Part shown: piece after piece, positions 10,134 to 20,759 of the stretch
How the letters are laid out: every line of letters starts with the position of its first letter
Position numbering within the stretch: the stretch's first letter is position 1
NCBI GenBank assembly: GCA_943736015.1
Contig: OX031059.1
Coordinates: 18,600,001-18,664,000, forward strand
Origin: Tridacna crocea
Taxonomy: Eukaryota > Mollusca > Bivalvia > Cardiida > Cardiidae
Length of the DNA: 64,000 bases
Reading direction: 5' to 3'
Program-made: the position numbers and the translations under genes
Notes under the pieces: model-generated
Database searches by the model: none
Told to the model about the DNA's origin: nothing
The model's input: the letters and a program-made list of their open reading frames with translations, nothing else

Positions 10134-10985
10134 ATGTATATGTGAAAATGATTTTAATCCAGTCAACACGGAAAAAAATTAGTCACTATTTTTCAAGCTT
10201 TTTTCGCCAAACTTTCACAAAATTTTGGATAGTCTCGATCCAAGGTCAGACTACTCTGTCTGCGCAGTCTAATATTGATCTATTCCAGTCGTAAAAATAC
10301 TCGAAATTGATTTTTTGTTGTATGAACATGAAAGAAAGCATAGTTTACTTTTTTTTATTCGTTTAGTAACCCGAAAACGAAATATTTTCCATTTCTGTTC
10401 GAAAAAAATCTCTAGACTTTTTTTTCTCACCAAGTCTGCAAAAAGCCGTCAAAATCCATTTACCTAATAAAGAAAACACATTGTCGAGGTCCGCTTAAGC
10501 TTTTTGTATTCCATTACGTAATAATCCGATTTGCTCCGATTGAAACACTCGACCACAATCGGTATAAACCGTTTGCGATCGGATCTACTTGAGGCTGTTT
10601 GGATTGAAAGAAGAATTTCACACCTAATAATTGGTGTTTTGTCAAGAGGCGGACACTGTCTCCCCGCGGGTATTTGTGTGTGATTACATGGCGAAATGTA
10701 GCGTAAGTGCACTTTATCTTCAGCCACTGACCACTAAAGCGACCCTTTTGAACATTTCTGTCAGCTGCGACCTACCTTTTGAGCAAAAACATAGACTGTT
10801 TACATTTTTTTGGGTATTTTCTTCATCTTTTAATTCGCCAATAAACTTGCAGCCTTCTGTAAGCTTTGTAAGTGAAATGATCGCCAGTGAGAATCTTTTT
10901 CGCAGAAAAGATCTTTTCTAATGATAGGGATGAATCAGAAGGGTAACTATAACATAATTTGGTCTTTCACAGATTTTCAGATACA
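10134..10985. other. Unassigned DNA upstream of the FREM-like gene
   Basis: A family B remnant lies at about 10240-10290 (GGTCAGACTACTCTGTCTGCG). The rest shows no recognised gene. It could contain regulatory sequence, but no motif stands out. Confidence 0.35.
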
Positions 10986-10998
10986 TTTTCAGCCCGGA

Positions 10999-11191
10999 AG
11001 AGGGAGGCTTTTAAAACATAGTGGGAAAGGGACAAAATGCTGGTAATCAGCATTTTGTCCCTGTGTACCAATGTTTTCTACTCCTTTTAGAAATCAAACT
11101 CCATTTTATTTTTATTGTTTTTCTTTTCTTTTAGTCATTTGCAAAAGCCCCCAGTTTGAGCAAATCTAAACTTCTGTCTAGGTATAGGTTA
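10999..11191 (+). mobile_element. Family A, compensated-hairpin variant
   Basis: The hairpin GGGACAAAATGCTGGTAATCAGC... pairs with GCATTTTGTCCC, so both arms read ACA/TGT where other copies read AGA/TCT. The right arm is worn. Confidence 0.6.
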
Positions 11192-11778
11192 AAGAGTACA
11201 AACCAGCAACAATAGCAATTGTTTCAAACACGCCCGTATTTCTAACGTATTTTTTGCAATATTTTCTGTCACTGTTGAAAAGAAAAGAAAAAAAAACAGG
11301 CTTAACTACCCATGCAGATGGGAAAAGTTACGCAAAAAAAGCGTTTGTCTACAGCAGTTTTTCGAATTCGAATTTTAGCGAATTTAGAATACCTGCTTCT
11401 GGCAGAAGTACAAAATTTGAAATTCTGTGGTATTATAATTGTTTAAATACTTTTTTTTTGTATAAAAAACACTACCAATAGCAACATTAATCTATAATTA
11501 TCAACGTGGCAGTGAGAAAAGAAAAAGGAGTAAAAGGAAAAAAAGCAAAACGAGAAAACTTTCAAAGGTTATTTCCGAAAAATGGCCATAAATCTTTTAA
11601 CCTAACAAGCTGCACCGTCAAGATAATGGATGAGCTGAGAGCCCGAGGGCCCGACCGGACACAGGTTAGGTAAAAACTTGGTCGGTGGGAAAATCGTCAT
11701 CTTGTAATCATTGCAGTTGTCGATAGACGTGTCATCACGGTCTGTGTTCGCTTACCATTTGAAATGTTGTTATAATTC
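11192..11778. other. Unassigned AT-rich DNA
   Basis: No recognised gene or repeat. Confidence 0.35.
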
Positions 11779-11849
11779 TTTAATTCCAAAACAAGCCATT
11801 TGATTGGGCCAGACGTTCCGTCAATCAAATGGCTCGTTTTGGAATTGAG
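11779..11849. repeat. Isolated inverted repeat
   Basis: The left arm TTAATTCCAAAACAAGCC-ATTTGATTG and the right arm CAATCAAAT-GGCTCGTTTTGGAATT pair over about 28 bp with one or two mismatches around a 14-base loop. No other copy was recognised in the window. Confidence 0.8.
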
Positions 11850-11934
11850 GATTGGAACTGAATTTAGATTGATCAGCTGACATTTACCCCGAAAATTATT
11901 TCTACATTGCTTTAGTTTATACATATTTATCTTA

Positions 11935-12120
11935 CACCGATTGATAGAAACAAGTTCTTACAACTTATACTAATTGTTTTAGATTCTGCGTCCTGGGAAT
12001 TCCACCAGTACTCGCGCAAATGTTTGGGTCAATGAAAAATTCACAGGGTAGACAATCGTTCCCTGACATCGAACTCGGGACCTTAGAGTTACGAGTTCGA
12101 CGCTCTACCTCACAACCACA
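11935..12120 (-). mobile_element. SINE S3, copy 1
   Basis: The minus-strand head carries GTGAGGTAGAGCGTCG-like A box and GAGTTCGATGTC B box, worn. The body TTTTCATTGACCCAAAC and tail TCTATCAATCGGTG match the copies at 25638 and 52220. Confidence 0.7.
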
Positions 12121-12186
12121 CATACTTTGTCATCTCACATCATCATTCCTGCAAAAAAAAGTCTCCACTTTTAAACCCGTAAGAGC

Positions 12187-12405
12187 ACTAACTCTTTACC
12201 AAACGAGAAAATTGTAGACTTGTCCAAATTGAAAGTATTAGCAGGCGACAAATGTGACTGAAACAAAAAATTAAAATTTGTTTTAGAATGGTAGAAAAAA
12301 GAATGTGGGGGCTGGTTACCAGTATTTTCTCCTTTTCCCACAATGTTGTCAGAAGGTCTCTCCTCAGGGTAGTTAAAAAACCAGGATTGTTTGGTGAAAG
12401 GTTAA
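12187..12405 (-). mobile_element. Family A MITE with damaged left hairpin arm
   Basis: Ends AACTCTTTACCAAACGAG and TTTGGTGAAAGGTTAA. The left arm of the hairpin is shortened to GTGGGGGCTGGTTACCAG, while the right arm is intact. Confidence 0.8.
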
Positions 12406-12542
12406 TACGACTTTCGAACATGTTTAAATAACAAAAATTTCTCTATTGCATTCAAATGTTGATACTTGGTGTAGGTGGGTACATGCAGGTTTCAGAAAAT
12501 GTGTTCCACATTCACAAACTATTCAAAAGACCAATCTCAGTT

Positions 12543-12697
12543 CTATTCTCAAGAATTTTACAGATTTGAATGTAACACGTCTTTTGATTGGCGAAACGAA
12601 ATGGTTTAGCCAATTAGAAGCTATGTTACTTTCAAATTTAGGAAAAAATCTGGAGAATTGGACTAAAATGTTCTTGAGAATTGATCATAAATACGTA
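12543..12697. mobile_element. Family K MITE, copy
   Basis: Ends TCTCAAGAATTTTAC and GTTCTTGAGAATTGATCA. The inner hairpin is TGTAACACGTCTTTTGATTGG with its worn complement CCAATTAGAAGCTATGTTAC. Confidence 0.6.
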
Positions 12698-13138
12698 ACC
12701 TGATTTATGACCCATGTTTTCGCATTTCCTTTGAAAATTATGAGTCACGTTAAGAAGTAACCCTTCCTTCATTGGCGTTATAGTACCAGTTAATTTTCTC
12801 GGACTGCCTTTGCTGGAACTAGTTTGGTCACAGTGCAACGTTCTCAACCACAATGATTCACTTCAAAATCCGGACCATTCACAGTTCTTCGACAATGGTC
12901 CCTTTGAAACAAAGTCAGTCGATAAAAATCAGAGAAATTTAAGGAAAAAAACCTCTCGGAGTTGTGCCATAACAATGAACTATTTTCTTAATTCCTTTCA
13001 GCGCTATAGACGCAAAAAGGGCCTTGTGCGGACGGTATAGATTAAGATCAGACTGCTTGTTTAGTCAAGCCTTTAGAATAAAAAAATCCTTATACCTTTC
13101 CACGAGGGTCGTATGTATGATCCTTGGCTTAAGAATAT
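12698..13138. other. Unassigned DNA with a family B remnant
   Basis: TATAGATTAAGATCAGACTG at about 13037-13056 is half of a family B hairpin. No gene recognised. Confidence 0.35.
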
Positions 13139-13365
13139 TGTATTTTACCAAACAATTCACGGTTTTTACGACCCTGAGCTAAAAGCCTCTTGAAAATATT
13201 GTGAGAAAAGGAGAAAATGCTGGTAACCAACATTTTCTCCTCTTCCCACGATGCTTTCTACCCTGATGGAATCAAAATTCAATTTTTGAGTTACGTTCAT
13301 TTTGTTGTCTGCAAGTGCTTTCAATTTGGATTAGTCTAAAATTTTGTCGTTTGGTAAAGGATTAA
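13139..13365 (+). mobile_element. Family A MITE
   Basis: Left end TTTTACCAAACAATTCACGG, hairpin with GCTGGTAACCAACAT, right end TCGTTTGGTAAAGGATTAA. Confidence 0.85.
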
Positions 13366-13979
13366 ACCATCGAAAGATGTCGGAATTAATACATTTAACA
13401 GTGAAAGACTTTAGAAATAACAAAACCCGACTGCAAAACACACTGTAAGTCCCGTCAGGGTATATATTGAAGACAGAGAAACAACTTTTACAACCTTATA
13501 TAAAACGGCATTTGACCGCTCTTCTTTAGATTATGTCCTGGACTGCCAAATGTTTTATAAAAAAAAAAACAATGAAATTGCAAACGTCCGACTATGATAC
13601 ACACAAAAACATTAAACTTTTTTGAGGTTTTTCAAAAATGTTTTTAAAGGTTATCTCTTTGAAACGCGTATTATGCAATATAGGAATCTATTATCGACGT
13701 CGAGAAAAATAGTGTCTGCATGTACAGGGAGAAATTATAATAATTATACTAGTAACTGATTAATCAAACGAACAATCTTTTTTTTTTTTCCGTAGAGAGG
13801 TGGGTAAAATCTAACACCCTCTAAAAGTCAAATACTATGAAATTCATTAAAATTTTATTCGCATTTTTAAACAGTCTCAGTAAGTTATCATTTCGTCCTC
13901 TTGTCTCAAAAGTCGTGTGTTTTGAACTCGGGAATACTGTGTCAACTGTACAGAGGAGACATCATTGAACCATTTCACA
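13366..13979. other. Unassigned AT-rich DNA
   Basis: Contains A/T homopolymer runs. No gene or clear repeat. Confidence 0.35.
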
Positions 13980-14205
13980 TTAAATCTCTGTAGCAGACAA
14001 CAACATTATAGACTGGTCTACATCGAAAGCACTTCCAGACGACAAATTAGATTTGACTTTAATAGTGGATTTTTCTGTTTTAACGGGTAGAAAACATAGT
14101 GGGAAAAGGAGAAAATGCGGGTTACCGGCATTTTCTCCTTTTCCTACAAAGTTTTCTATAACTGTATTTTCCGGGATCGTTAAAATTCCTCCTTATTTTG
14201 TTATG
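13980..14205 (-). mobile_element. Family A MITE, degenerate ends
   Basis: TTAAATCTCTGTAGCAGAC at the left, then GACTGGTCTACATCGAAAGC. The hairpin is intact except at the tip (GCGGGTTACCGGC). The right end has lost GGGTTAA. Confidence 0.75.
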
Positions 14206-14357
14206 TCAAAAAAAAAAATGGTTTGAGTTTGGAGTTGCAAATTTCACCCTCATGGAATGCAAAACTGTAGCATTTCCGTAAATTTGTCTTTCAGCTGTTA
14301 TCTGAATAATATGACATTACATTCTCTTTATCTGTGATATAAATTCTGCTAATATTT

Positions 14358-14566
14358 TAACCTTTACCAAAACAACATCCTTTTTTTAAATAACGATCTT
14401 GGAGAAGACAGCTTTGTGAGGACATTGACAGAACAGAGGAAAATGGGAACAAGCATTATATTCTATCCTTTCAAAGTCAAATACCATCATTTAGGTTATA
14501 TTTATTGCAGTCTGCAAATGCTTTCAATTTGGGCAATGGTAAAAAATTCTGTCCGGTACAGCTTTG
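14358..14566 (+). mobile_element. Family A, degenerate copy
   Basis: Left TTAACCTTTACCAAAACAAC, right GCAGTCTGCAAATGCTTTCA. The hairpin is mostly lost. Confidence 0.6.
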
Positions 14567-14739
14567 AGCTTATAAAATATGAAAGAAATTAAGTAGATCC
14601 TATTTTTTATACCCATTTTCACGTAGAATTGGCATTTTGATTCAATTGTTCACGAGGAATAGTCACAACAAACACACATTAGTTTAGGATATCAATGTAT
14701 CAGAGGAATTCTCCCAGGGAAAGCATTAATTGCAGCAAA

Positions 14740-15540
14740 CTGACCAAAAGCCTCGGACGTTTCAATAGAAATGCTTATGCTGCTCTCTCACTATTGCATA
14801 TCGGCCTGCCTATGTACGGTGGATCGCGATAAGAAAGGAACGCCTCGAAAACGCCGCAGTAACGCCAACTTGCACAGCTAATACTCTCTGATACCTAGAA
14901 CAATCTCCTTGTACGCGGAGGTGCGACTTTTTATAAAGTTCGCACTAAAATCACGTAGCGCAGACGAAGCTCAGCTCCGATACGTCATGCTTTCGTCACA
15001 CATACGCCCTGAAAGTGAAAACAACGTAGCAGTGACGCCGCGAGAACGTATCTCGAATACTTATTACGTCACAGGAACGTATTGGTTAAGATAATAGGTT
15101 TCACTTCTTTGGAACGAATGGAAGCAACGAAGTGAGCAAAGCCGTTTTTCGTCGGTGACCACCTTATTTACACAATGTCAAGGCTGCACATAAGAAAGGA
15201 ACATCGTTCTAACGAGCGGTTACGCTACGCTTACGCCTCAGTACGCTGTACTTTACAATAGACACGTCACAGAAACGACACAGAACCTCGAACATATCCC
15301 GTGTCTTTAATTTTGAGCAAAAAAACGTTTCAGTTCTTCGCGATTGACCCGCGTAAGAATTTTTGTTGCGTACGCCGCTGATTGTAACCTTCATGTAAGA
15401 TCCTGTAAATCTTATAGTAAACACAATAATAAAACCACCTTTTTCTATATCTATAAACTCCGTGTCAAACATTTTGTTTTGCGTTTGTAATCTTCTTTCT
15501 ACAGACTGCTTTATCACCAGCCAGATTAATTAGCGGGGAA
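14740..15540. other. GC-richer, CpG-containing block, unassigned
   Basis: It stands out from AT-rich surroundings by many CpG and TACG/AACG motifs. ATAAGAAAGGAAC occurs twice (about 14829 and 15191). There are short open frames on both strands (14909-15094 plus, 15209-15517 minus), neither resembling a known protein. It may be an old element, or a regulatory or first-exon region. Confidence 0.3.
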
Positions 15541-15769
15541 ATCACGCTGTGACCCCTGGGATCAGTTCGGGCTCTCAGATGGGCATTTATGGCGAATTTA
15601 GTATATAATAATGGCCGGGAGTAGACCAAAATACAGATAAAACTATTTGCAGTGGCAATATAGTACAGTAGTCTGATAGGAGAAATTTCTAGGAAATACG
15701 GGAAATGAACTTTTGACGATGCTTTCCAGATGTGTTTTCTTGCTGTTTAACTGTCTCAATCTTTCTGCA

Positions 15770-15865
15770 TCAAAGGTGAAGACGGGGGCTTTAGCGGACA
15801 GCATAGATCAAGATCAGACTGCACAGAACGTGCAGTCTGATCTTGGATCTACACTATCCGCTAAC
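15770..15865 (+). mobile_element. Family B hairpin core
   Basis: AGCGGACAGCATAGATCAAG then GATCAGACTGCACAGAACGT and the complementary arm ending CTATCCGCT. Outer arms are worn. Confidence 0.75.
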
Positions 15866-15929
15866 TGTTATCCAACTATGGCCAAGGTCTTCCTCCATTG
15901 TATTGAAAATCTGCAGTTAAACCTAAATT

Positions 15930-16075
15930 GATTGTGTGATGTTTAACGACACTTTCAACATTTCAGTTTAGTATAACGGCAACAGCTCACATATTCATGT
16001 ACATGTACTTCCTGGGTGTCAGTGGTACTAGACTAAGGCTCTAGTGTAGTGCCTTGCCAAAAGACACTCCAAAGA
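15930..16075 (-). mobile_element. SINE S2 fragment
   Basis: Contains CGACACTTTCAACATTTCAG, AGCTCACATATTCATGT and CTTGCCAAAAGACACTCC, the body of family S2. The tRNA head is absent. Confidence 0.6.
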
Positions 16076-16134
16076 AAAATTTTAGATTTCAATAATAAGT
16101 CATATTTACTTAGCAGCGTAACAGTTAACCTTTG

Positions 16135-16345
16135 TATTGCCAAATAAGTGAAATTTAACTTTCAAAATGATACTGAAAACCCAATTTTGGCTTTTCAAAC
16201 TTTTTTTTTAATTTTGTAAAAAAAAGGGGGGAGGTACCTCCGTATAGGAAACTGAAGATCAAAGATCAGACTGCACGTTCTTTGTAGTCTGATCTTGATC
16301 TACACTGTCCGCAAAAGGTCCTTGAGTCACCAGCAGCCTAGGGAC
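16135..16345 (-). mobile_element. Family B MITE
   Basis: Starts TTAACCTTTGTATTGCCAAA. The hairpin is around GATCAGACTGCACGTTCTTT, then CACTGTCCGCAAAAGGTC and CAGCAGCC. The right TTAA is lost. Confidence 0.75.
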
Positions 16346-16561
16346 TGTGTCAATGCATTCAAATCTATGTTCTTGATTCTTCTTATGCTCGCTATTTCAT
16401 TGTTTGTTCATTTTGACTAACGGCTATTAGAAAAGGGTTAGATAAACTTAAAAAGATTCATTTGGTTTGCATTCTTTGGTTAATGCCATATGTTAGGCAT
16501 TGTACCTATATATGTGACCTGTCACGTAAAAAGGAACCATCTGGGGACTTCGAAAAGTGTC

Positions 16562-16769
16562 GACCCTGGTCAGACTGCGCAGACTGAGACTCACTGAACT
16601 TTGCAGACAGCGGAGATTAGCGTAGACAGAATGTGCGCTCTGATCTTAGATCTACGCTGCCCAAAACGAAGATATTATTCCCCAAAACATACCTTTGAAT
16701 TAACAATATTTGGGTTTTTACTGTCGACTTGAAAATTATATTTTAGTTATTTGGCAGGATAAGGGTTAA
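16562..16769 (+). mobile_element. Family B MITE sharing its right TTAA
   Basis: The left part is worn. Right end ...TTATTTGGCAGGATAAGGG then TTAA 16766-16769, which is also the left TTAA of the next B element. Confidence 0.75.
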
Positions 16770-17065
16770 GCCTTAGGTTGCTAAACGCGATTCATCGACC
16801 TTTTGCAGACAGTGTAGATTGGTATCAGACTGCACAAAACGCGCAGTCTGATCTTGATCTTTACTTACCGATAAGGAGACAATTTCCCCCCAAAAATGAG
16901 TTTCAAAAACAACAATATTTTGGGGTTTTTTTACTATCGACTTGTGCTTTTCATATCGTCGGTTTACTTTGAAAACCTCGTAACTACAGCTTGTTACAAG
17001 CTGTAGTTACGAGGTTTTCGAAGTAAACCGACGATATGACTTATATAGCGGCCTAAGGATTAGAT
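16766..17065 (+). mobile_element. Family B MITE interrupted by a family G palindrome
   Basis: TTAAGCCTTAGGTTGCTAAA at the left, hairpin at about 16812-16870 with ATCAGACTGCACAAAACGCG. The right arm is split by the palindrome at 16951-17039, after which CCTAAGGATTAGA resembles the expected end. Confidence 0.75.
16951..17039. mobile_element. Family G, 89-bp near-perfect palindrome, copy 1
   Basis: Two 44-bp arms around a single central T, with one mismatch (TTTG against TTCG). The outer sequence is TCATATCGTCGGTTTAC and the centre AGCTTGTTACAAGCT. There is no unique interior. Confidence 0.9.
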
Positions 17066-17248
17066 TTCAGTTTTGTACTTGTAACAGAACAACCAAGTTG
17101 CCTAGTGCAAAGAAATATACTACTCAAAATTTGCTAAGGATCATTCTAAAAGATTCACCCTAAATATCTTATTATGTGGCATGTATGGTTTTACAATATG
17201 TTACATTGCCACACTGATCAATAAAATGACCAATGGAAATGGATCTTT

Positions 17249-17455
17249 AAGCCTTTACCTCACAATGCCGACTGTTAAAAACACTGAGAAAGAAGCCGTT
17301 GCAAAACATTGTTGGAAAAGGAGAAAATGCTGGATACCAGCTCCTTTTCCAACGATGCTTTTTCTACCCTATGACAGACAACATAGTGCACGTTGCATAT
17401 AGCTTTTGGTCAGCAAATGCTGTCAACTTGGACAGATCTAGAATTTTACAGTATG
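17249..17455 (+). mobile_element. Family A MITE with deleted right hairpin arm
   Basis: Left TAAGCCTTTACCTCACAATG. The left hairpin arm is complete (GGAGAAAATGCTGGATACCAG), but the right arm lacks the expected CATTTT segment (CAGCTCCTTTTCC). Confidence 0.7.
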
Positions 17456-17825
17456 GAGTTTATGCAAAACTGTTGTAACATATAAACCCACATAGAAAAA
17501 TATAAGTGATCCCTATCAAAGTTTGAGTAGTATACCTTGGCATGAGAAGACATGTTAATATTATTTCTGGTGTCATAAAACCATGTGACTTCATTATAAC
17601 ATAAAAATGTGAGAATTATCACAAGAAAACCATGGAAACATCAGAAAGGAATTATTTCGGTCGTTAAGACGCTTCGTTACATGCAATCAACGGTTATAAT
17701 TTCGCTATCATTTTCCAGGACTTTATTTTACAACCTTCATCCTCACACTCGATGATTTATTTACAACACTCATCAGCTAACCTAGGACTTTGTAGATACT
17801 TTCACCATCAATCCTATGACTTTAT

Positions 17826-18047
17826 TTAACCTTTTACTCCATAGATACTCATTGCTACGCATTGCCTGTAGGAGCCTTTGGAAAACATTGTGGCAGAAAG
17901 TGAAATTGCTCATGACGAGCAATTTCACCTTTTGTCACAATGTTTTCTATGCTATCAAATAGTGTCATATTCACATAAGAAACAGCTTCATCCTTGCTGT
18001 TATTTAGGGTCAATTAGAGATACCATAGAAATGCCTTATAGGATTAA
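17826..18047 (+). mobile_element. Family A2 MITE
   Basis: TTAA ends with CCTTTTACTCCATAGATACT and GCCTTATAGGATTAA. The hairpin is GAAATTGCTCATGACGAGC with flanking CACCTTTTGTCACAATG. Confidence 0.85.
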
Positions 18048-18059
18048 GTGTACGACTTT

Positions 18060-18420
18060 GGACAGCAAACCAATGACTTGTTTCTTCTTTTTTTTACCAG
18101 CAGACCAACGCCCTATTTTTCTTCATTTTTTACGAGAAAACCGTTTTTTTTTTTCATTTTTAACCAGAAAACAAATGACTTTTCTTTTCGTTTGAAACTA
18201 GCAGACCAATGAGCTTTTTTCTTTATTCTTTCACTCTCCAACCGATGGCTTTTTTTGTACATTTCTTTTTTTTATTTTCATTTTTTTAACAGCGAACCGA
18301 TGAATAATTATTGTTTTTATTCTTTTAACACCCTAGATCTTTTTTTCTCTATTGTTTAAATCACTCCTCAATTAATTAAACATCTTTAATAATGCCCCTT
18401 TTTTCATTGCAACAACCAGG
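18060..18420. repeat. T-rich degenerate tandem repeat
   Basis: Loose repeats of T runs separated by AGCAGACCAATG, ACCAGAAAACAAATGAC and AACAGCGAACCGATGA, about 50-65 bp apart. A decayed minisatellite. Confidence 0.55.
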
Positions 18421-18426
18421 GACTAC

Positions 18427-18497
18427 ATATCGTCGGTTTACTTTGAAAACTTGTTACAAGCTTTTGTTACGAGGTTTTCGAAGTCAACCGACAATAT
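18427..18497. mobile_element. Family G palindrome, copy 2, one arm shortened
   Basis: ATATCGTCGGTTTACTTTGA at the left and TCGAAGTCAACCGACAATAT at the right. The left arm has lost the CCTCGTAACTACAG segment still present (worn) in the right arm. Confidence 0.85.
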
Positions 18498-18617
18498 ACC
18501 GATCATTCCATATGCAAGTCTCATTTTGAACATAAGATCTAAGCGAAACAGAGAGCCGGTACAATGTCGAAATATTTGTTAAAAAAAACAGACAAAAAAG
18601 TTATAAAGACACATCCT

Positions 18618-18655
18618 TACAACAACAACAACAACAACCACCACCACCACCACTG
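18618..18655. repeat. (ACA)n(CCA)n microsatellite
   Basis: ACAACAACAACAACAAC runs into CCACCACCACCACCACC. Confidence 0.9.
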
Positions 18656-18814
18656 TTAAAACTTGAAAGTCTGTACAATTGATTCAAAAATATAATCTGG
18701 GACAAGGAACAGAAAAAATCAAGGGCTTTGTATGCCTTTGTAACCGGAAACAACATGGTCAGACATTGCTTCAAAGGCTTCCAAAACATGACATGCTGTT
18801 TGTTTCCGTCGTAA

Positions 18815-18935
18815 TCTGTCCTACCTTGCGGCCATCAGGGGCAATATTTGGCATGAAAATGCAAAAATGATGATAGTTTCATACAACAAGGATGAAATCG
18901 GTTAAAAACTGACTGAAAACTGCCTGAAAACGAAT
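18815..18935 (+). repeat. Repeat M, second copy
   Basis: Diverged match to the minus strand of 3525-3660 (CTTGCGGCCATCAGGG, CATGAAAAT, AACTGCCTGAAAACGA). It ends at the start of the family E element. Confidence 0.5.
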
Positions 18936-18936
18936 A

Positions 18937-19615
18937 TATAGAGGATATTTGTTTTTTTCGGTGAAAGATCGAAATTTATTTCATCGAGTGAACACCATCG
19001 GTAATATTTTCACGAGTGGCGCAGCCATTCGTGAAAATATTACCGATAGTGTTCACTCGATGAAATAAATTCCGACTTGTCACCCAAAAATCAAATATTC
19101 CATTTATTTTATGCTATTAACCATTTCTGGAAGGAGTTTTATCAAAATTCAGTACAGTTCTTTTCCCTTATTCCCCGTGGCGTACCCCTCCCGCATAGTA
19201 ACGTTACGTCAAGCGCGAGAAATGTAAGGTATATGATGTCATATTTCCCATCTCGTTGTTAGTCACGCGGAATTTACCTAGACAACAAGAACGTGAAAAT
19301 CGGTATTTTCACTGGTGGTACCAATGTAAGATCGAAAAATATTTTCACTGCTATTTCTCGATATCCTATCCTGCGCCACTCGTGAAAATATTACCGATGG
19401 TGTTCACTCGATGAAATAAATTTCGATTTTCACCGAAAAAAATAAATATTATATTTATTTCATGCTTTTAACCCTGTGAGAAACTTTATCAAAATCCAGT
19501 ACCGTTTTTTTTCCGATTTACGTGAAAATCGGTATTGTCACTGGTGGTATCAGTGTAAGATCGAAAAATATTTTCACTGCTATTTCTCGATATCCTACTG
19601 GTAAGCATGAAATAT
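18937..19615 (+). mobile_element. Family E element, two units in tandem
   Basis: Unit 1 has the full hairpin (18959-19086; CGGTGAAAGATCG arms, ACGAGTGGCGCAGCC centre) and a unique part to about 19371. Unit 2 begins inside the right hairpin arm at CGCCACTCGTGAAAATATTA, repeats the unique part with an internal deletion, and ends at GGTAAGCATGAAATA. Confidence 0.8.
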
Positions 19616-20029
19616 AGATATATCTTTAAAACGAAATGGACGAAATATTGATCAACTCGATTGAGGAGGAAAATAATCTTTTTTGCTGAGCTCGTAGATT
19701 TCTTTTCGTTCCTACTCACCATGTTTAATACAGCGAAATGATGGTATCAACGAAGCAGAAACGGATTAAGATTCATAAATTCGCTAATAGAGTCTGAATG
19801 AATACAAAGTTATAATGCGATTTTGATACGGAATTCTTTCTGCCTTGTCGCACTCCAAGACCATTCCGCTTGAATCTTATTATGGAAAAAAAAAAGATAC
19901 CATATGAAACTGTTCTATAAATAAAAATTCTTTGCATTAAAAGCTACTTAAAACTGGAGTATGAGATTTTAAAAGAGGAAAAAAACTTGTTATGATTTGT
20001 AAAATAAATACGAGCCGTGCTCTATAAAG

Positions 20030-20038
20030 GGGGGGGGG
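20030..20038. repeat. Poly-G run
   Basis: A short G mononucleotide run of about nine bases. Confidence 0.85.
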
Positions 20039-20121
20039 GTTATGCATTTTCGACACATGTCAGTCTGCTCAGTAGGCATAGGTTGACATGATGCAAAACA
20101 TTTTGGTCAGTATTCTACATG

Positions 20122-20350
20122 TTAACCCTTTACCAAACAATTCCTGGTTTTTACGGGTCAGGAAAAGAAGCCTTTTGAAAACATTGTGGGAAAAGGAGAA
20201 AATGCTGGTAACCAGCATTTTCTCCTTTTCCCACAATGTTTTCTGTCTTATCATATAGAAAAATAATGTTTTTAGCAACTGTTAATTTGTCATCTGCAAA
20301 ATGCTTTTAATTTGATCTGATCCAAAATTTGCCATTTGGGAAAGGGTTAA
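20122..20350 (+). mobile_element. Family A MITE, well preserved
   Basis: TTAACCCTTTACCAAACAAT at the left, GGGAAAGGGTTAA at the right, both TTAA intact. The hairpin at 20177-20243 is perfect apart from its tip. Confidence 0.92.
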
Positions 20351-20483
20351 AGGACCGGTCTACCCAAGGATTCAGGCGGTTGTTAGACATACTGGATTTT
20401 ATGATCCATAATTATGTGAGATCTTGCAATCTTGCATGGTATATGGGTCATGGGGTACCCTTTTCGCAAGGCGATGACACACT

Positions 20484-20749
20484 GGCCTGCAACACGCAAA
20501 AAGGGGCATTCGGACATTTGCGCAAAGTGCCGTCTTCAGATAAGCCAGCGCAGTCAAAGCAGGCTATTCCGAAATGGCACTTTCCTTTTTTAAGTATTTT
20601 TTTTTATTTTGCGCAAGTCTACTGTATCACAAAATCTAATGTAGTCGTAAAAAGCCGTCTAGGATCAGCCTATGCGGACAGCGCAGGCTTATCAAAGACA
20701 TTTTACACAAACGTCCGAATGTCCCTTTTCACGTGTTGAAAGCCATACC
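20484..20749. mobile_element. Family C double-hairpin MITE, copy 1
   Basis: Ends CTGCAACACGCAAAAAGGGG and CCCTTTTCACGTGTTGAAAG. The first hairpin is strongly decayed (GCCAGCGCAGTCAAAGCAGG); the second keeps CAGCCTATGCGGACAGCGCA. Confidence 0.8.
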
Positions 20750-20759
20750 ATTTGAACAG

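Noticed and set aside
15209..15517. 102-codon open frame in the CpG-rich block (minus strand)
   Set aside because: No domain, signal peptide or splice context could be seen; mentioned only under the block.
20177..20243. Rho-independent terminators
   Set aside because: The many stem-loops are the centres of dispersed MITEs in a eukaryotic genome and are not linked to gene ends.
20329..20739. 136-codon open frame
   Set aside because: It runs through the end of a family A element and a family C element; it contains no domain and is broken in other C copies.
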